From NCBI GenBank assembly GCA_031763025.1, contig JASSKH010000003.1:2888501-2952500 (forward strand): 64,000 nucleotides of DNA, written 5' to 3'. Positions within the stretch are counted from its first letter, which is position 1, and each line of letters starts with the position of its first letter. This stretch comes from Macrocystis pyrifera. Its lineage: Eukaryota > Sar > Phaeophyceae > Laminariales > Laminariaceae. The position numbers were made by a program, and so were the translations under genes. The notes beneath the pieces were generated by a model. It did no database searches. It saw nothing but the letters and a program-made list of their open reading frames with translations, and had not been told where the DNA came from. This document shows positions 63,276 to 64,000 of this stretch, piece by piece.

Positions 63276-63719
63276 GTGAGTGGCGCCAAGGGATGGGAGG
63301 GAGGGAGGGGGCCACGCGGCACTACGTACTGCTCGTGCCTTTTTTTCCCCATTATGTTTATGTAGGGATATGCGGCGCTGCTGCTGGTACTGTTCTTTAC
63401 GTACGTACGTAGGGCCAAGGAGCCCTGCTGCTCGCATCGTTTTGCATTCCTTTTTATAGCCTGATCCTAGAAGCTGGCGGCCGGGGGGAGGGGGAGGGGG
63501 GGGGGGGGGGGGGGGGTGGGGATGTGAGGGTGATACGACGAACGTGTACGGGGCCAGGCTGAAGTTGTGTATCGGTCTGCCCGCCAATGTAGTCCCCGTT
63601 TGATGTTCGCATCAGAGACCAACGTGAAGTATAATCGCGGCCAGAGATGTACAGGCGGCGTTTTTTTTTTTTTTTGGAGAGAGAGCAACAGGAAGGTGAC
63701 GAAAGTTTTTCCTTCAAAC

Positions 63720-63915
63720 GTCAGATACATCAGACCTTAACCTACCTCTATTAGATGTGTCAAAAGAGTCTGTGGAGTACCGATTCAACCCAGGAAACAT
63801 GCCTTAACTCACTAGATGACGCAGGTTTTGGCCTCTCCCACCCGGCAACGTAAACTGTGAAGCATACGTACACACCAGGTGTCGATCTGCCGTCTAATAT
63901 TATATATCATCAAGC
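63720..63915 (+). repeat. GATC-rich element, diverged copy
   Basis: Contains ACCGATTCAACCCAGGAAAC, GCAGGTTTTGGCCTCTCCC and ACCCGGCAACGTAAACTG in family order, with weaker GATC ends. It is in the adenylate kinase intron running off the window. Confidence 0.55.
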
Positions 63916-64000
63916 GGGAATGGATCATGAGTCCGAGTTGTGGAACGTTGTGACCTGAGCTGAAACTCTCTATACAAAATGGTTTCGCTGGCGAGATTAA

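Overview
This window looks like nuclear DNA of a photosynthetic stramenopile, most likely a brown alga. It is intron-rich, with gene-sized introns full of short repeats. It holds a plastid-targeted protein with a signal peptide followed by an ASAFAP-like motif (SLA|FVAP). It also holds a ciliary centriolar-satellite protein, and neighbouring genes alternate strands. Species cannot be fixed from the sequence alone.

Four genes are supported by exon-by-exon reading with matching splice phases. (1) A PIBF1/CEP90 orthologue on the plus strand at 372-18770, about 16 exons; exons from 5969 onward are very secure and the 5' end less so. (2) A TauE/SafE-family membrane transporter on the minus strand at 36642-25126, 9 exons, about 553 residues, with one GC-AG intron. 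(3) A short plastid-targeted protein of unknown function on the minus strand at 44166-39182, 4 exons, about 162 residues. (4) An adenylate kinase on the plus strand, starting at 44768 and running past the window end; five exons are visible, the first intron is about 8.9 kb, and there is a one-base frame break inside the Walker A motif. A fifth, weak candidate is a tiny membrane protein on the minus strand (38860-37152).

Layout: 1-371 upstream; 372-18770 PIBF1; 18771-25125 convergent intergenic DNA made of minisatellites and small repeats; 25126-36642 TauE/SafE; 36643-39181 spacer with the weak candidate; 39182-44166 plastid protein; 44167-44767 shared divergent promoter region; 44768 onward adenylate kinase.

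Most of the non-coding DNA is recognisable repeats. There are at least 12 copies of a ~103-bp TA-flanked inverted-repeat MITE, a ~95-bp foldback element, a GATC-rich ~200-bp element, and a ~530-bp repeat present in opposite orientations in two genes. There are also tRNA-derived SINE-like units, three tandem hairpin units at 59.3-60.0 kb, a 0.65-kb inverted repeat at 51.3-52.0 kb, several minisatellites, and very long C/G homopolymers (125 G in a row near 31.3 kb). Three single-base frame discrepancies in otherwise coding sequence all lie at short or long homopolymers, so consensus error is a live explanation for each. The genes show no operon-like functional link; they are ordinary neighbours. 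I saw no rRNA, real tRNA, CRISPR array, LTR element or virus-like element.
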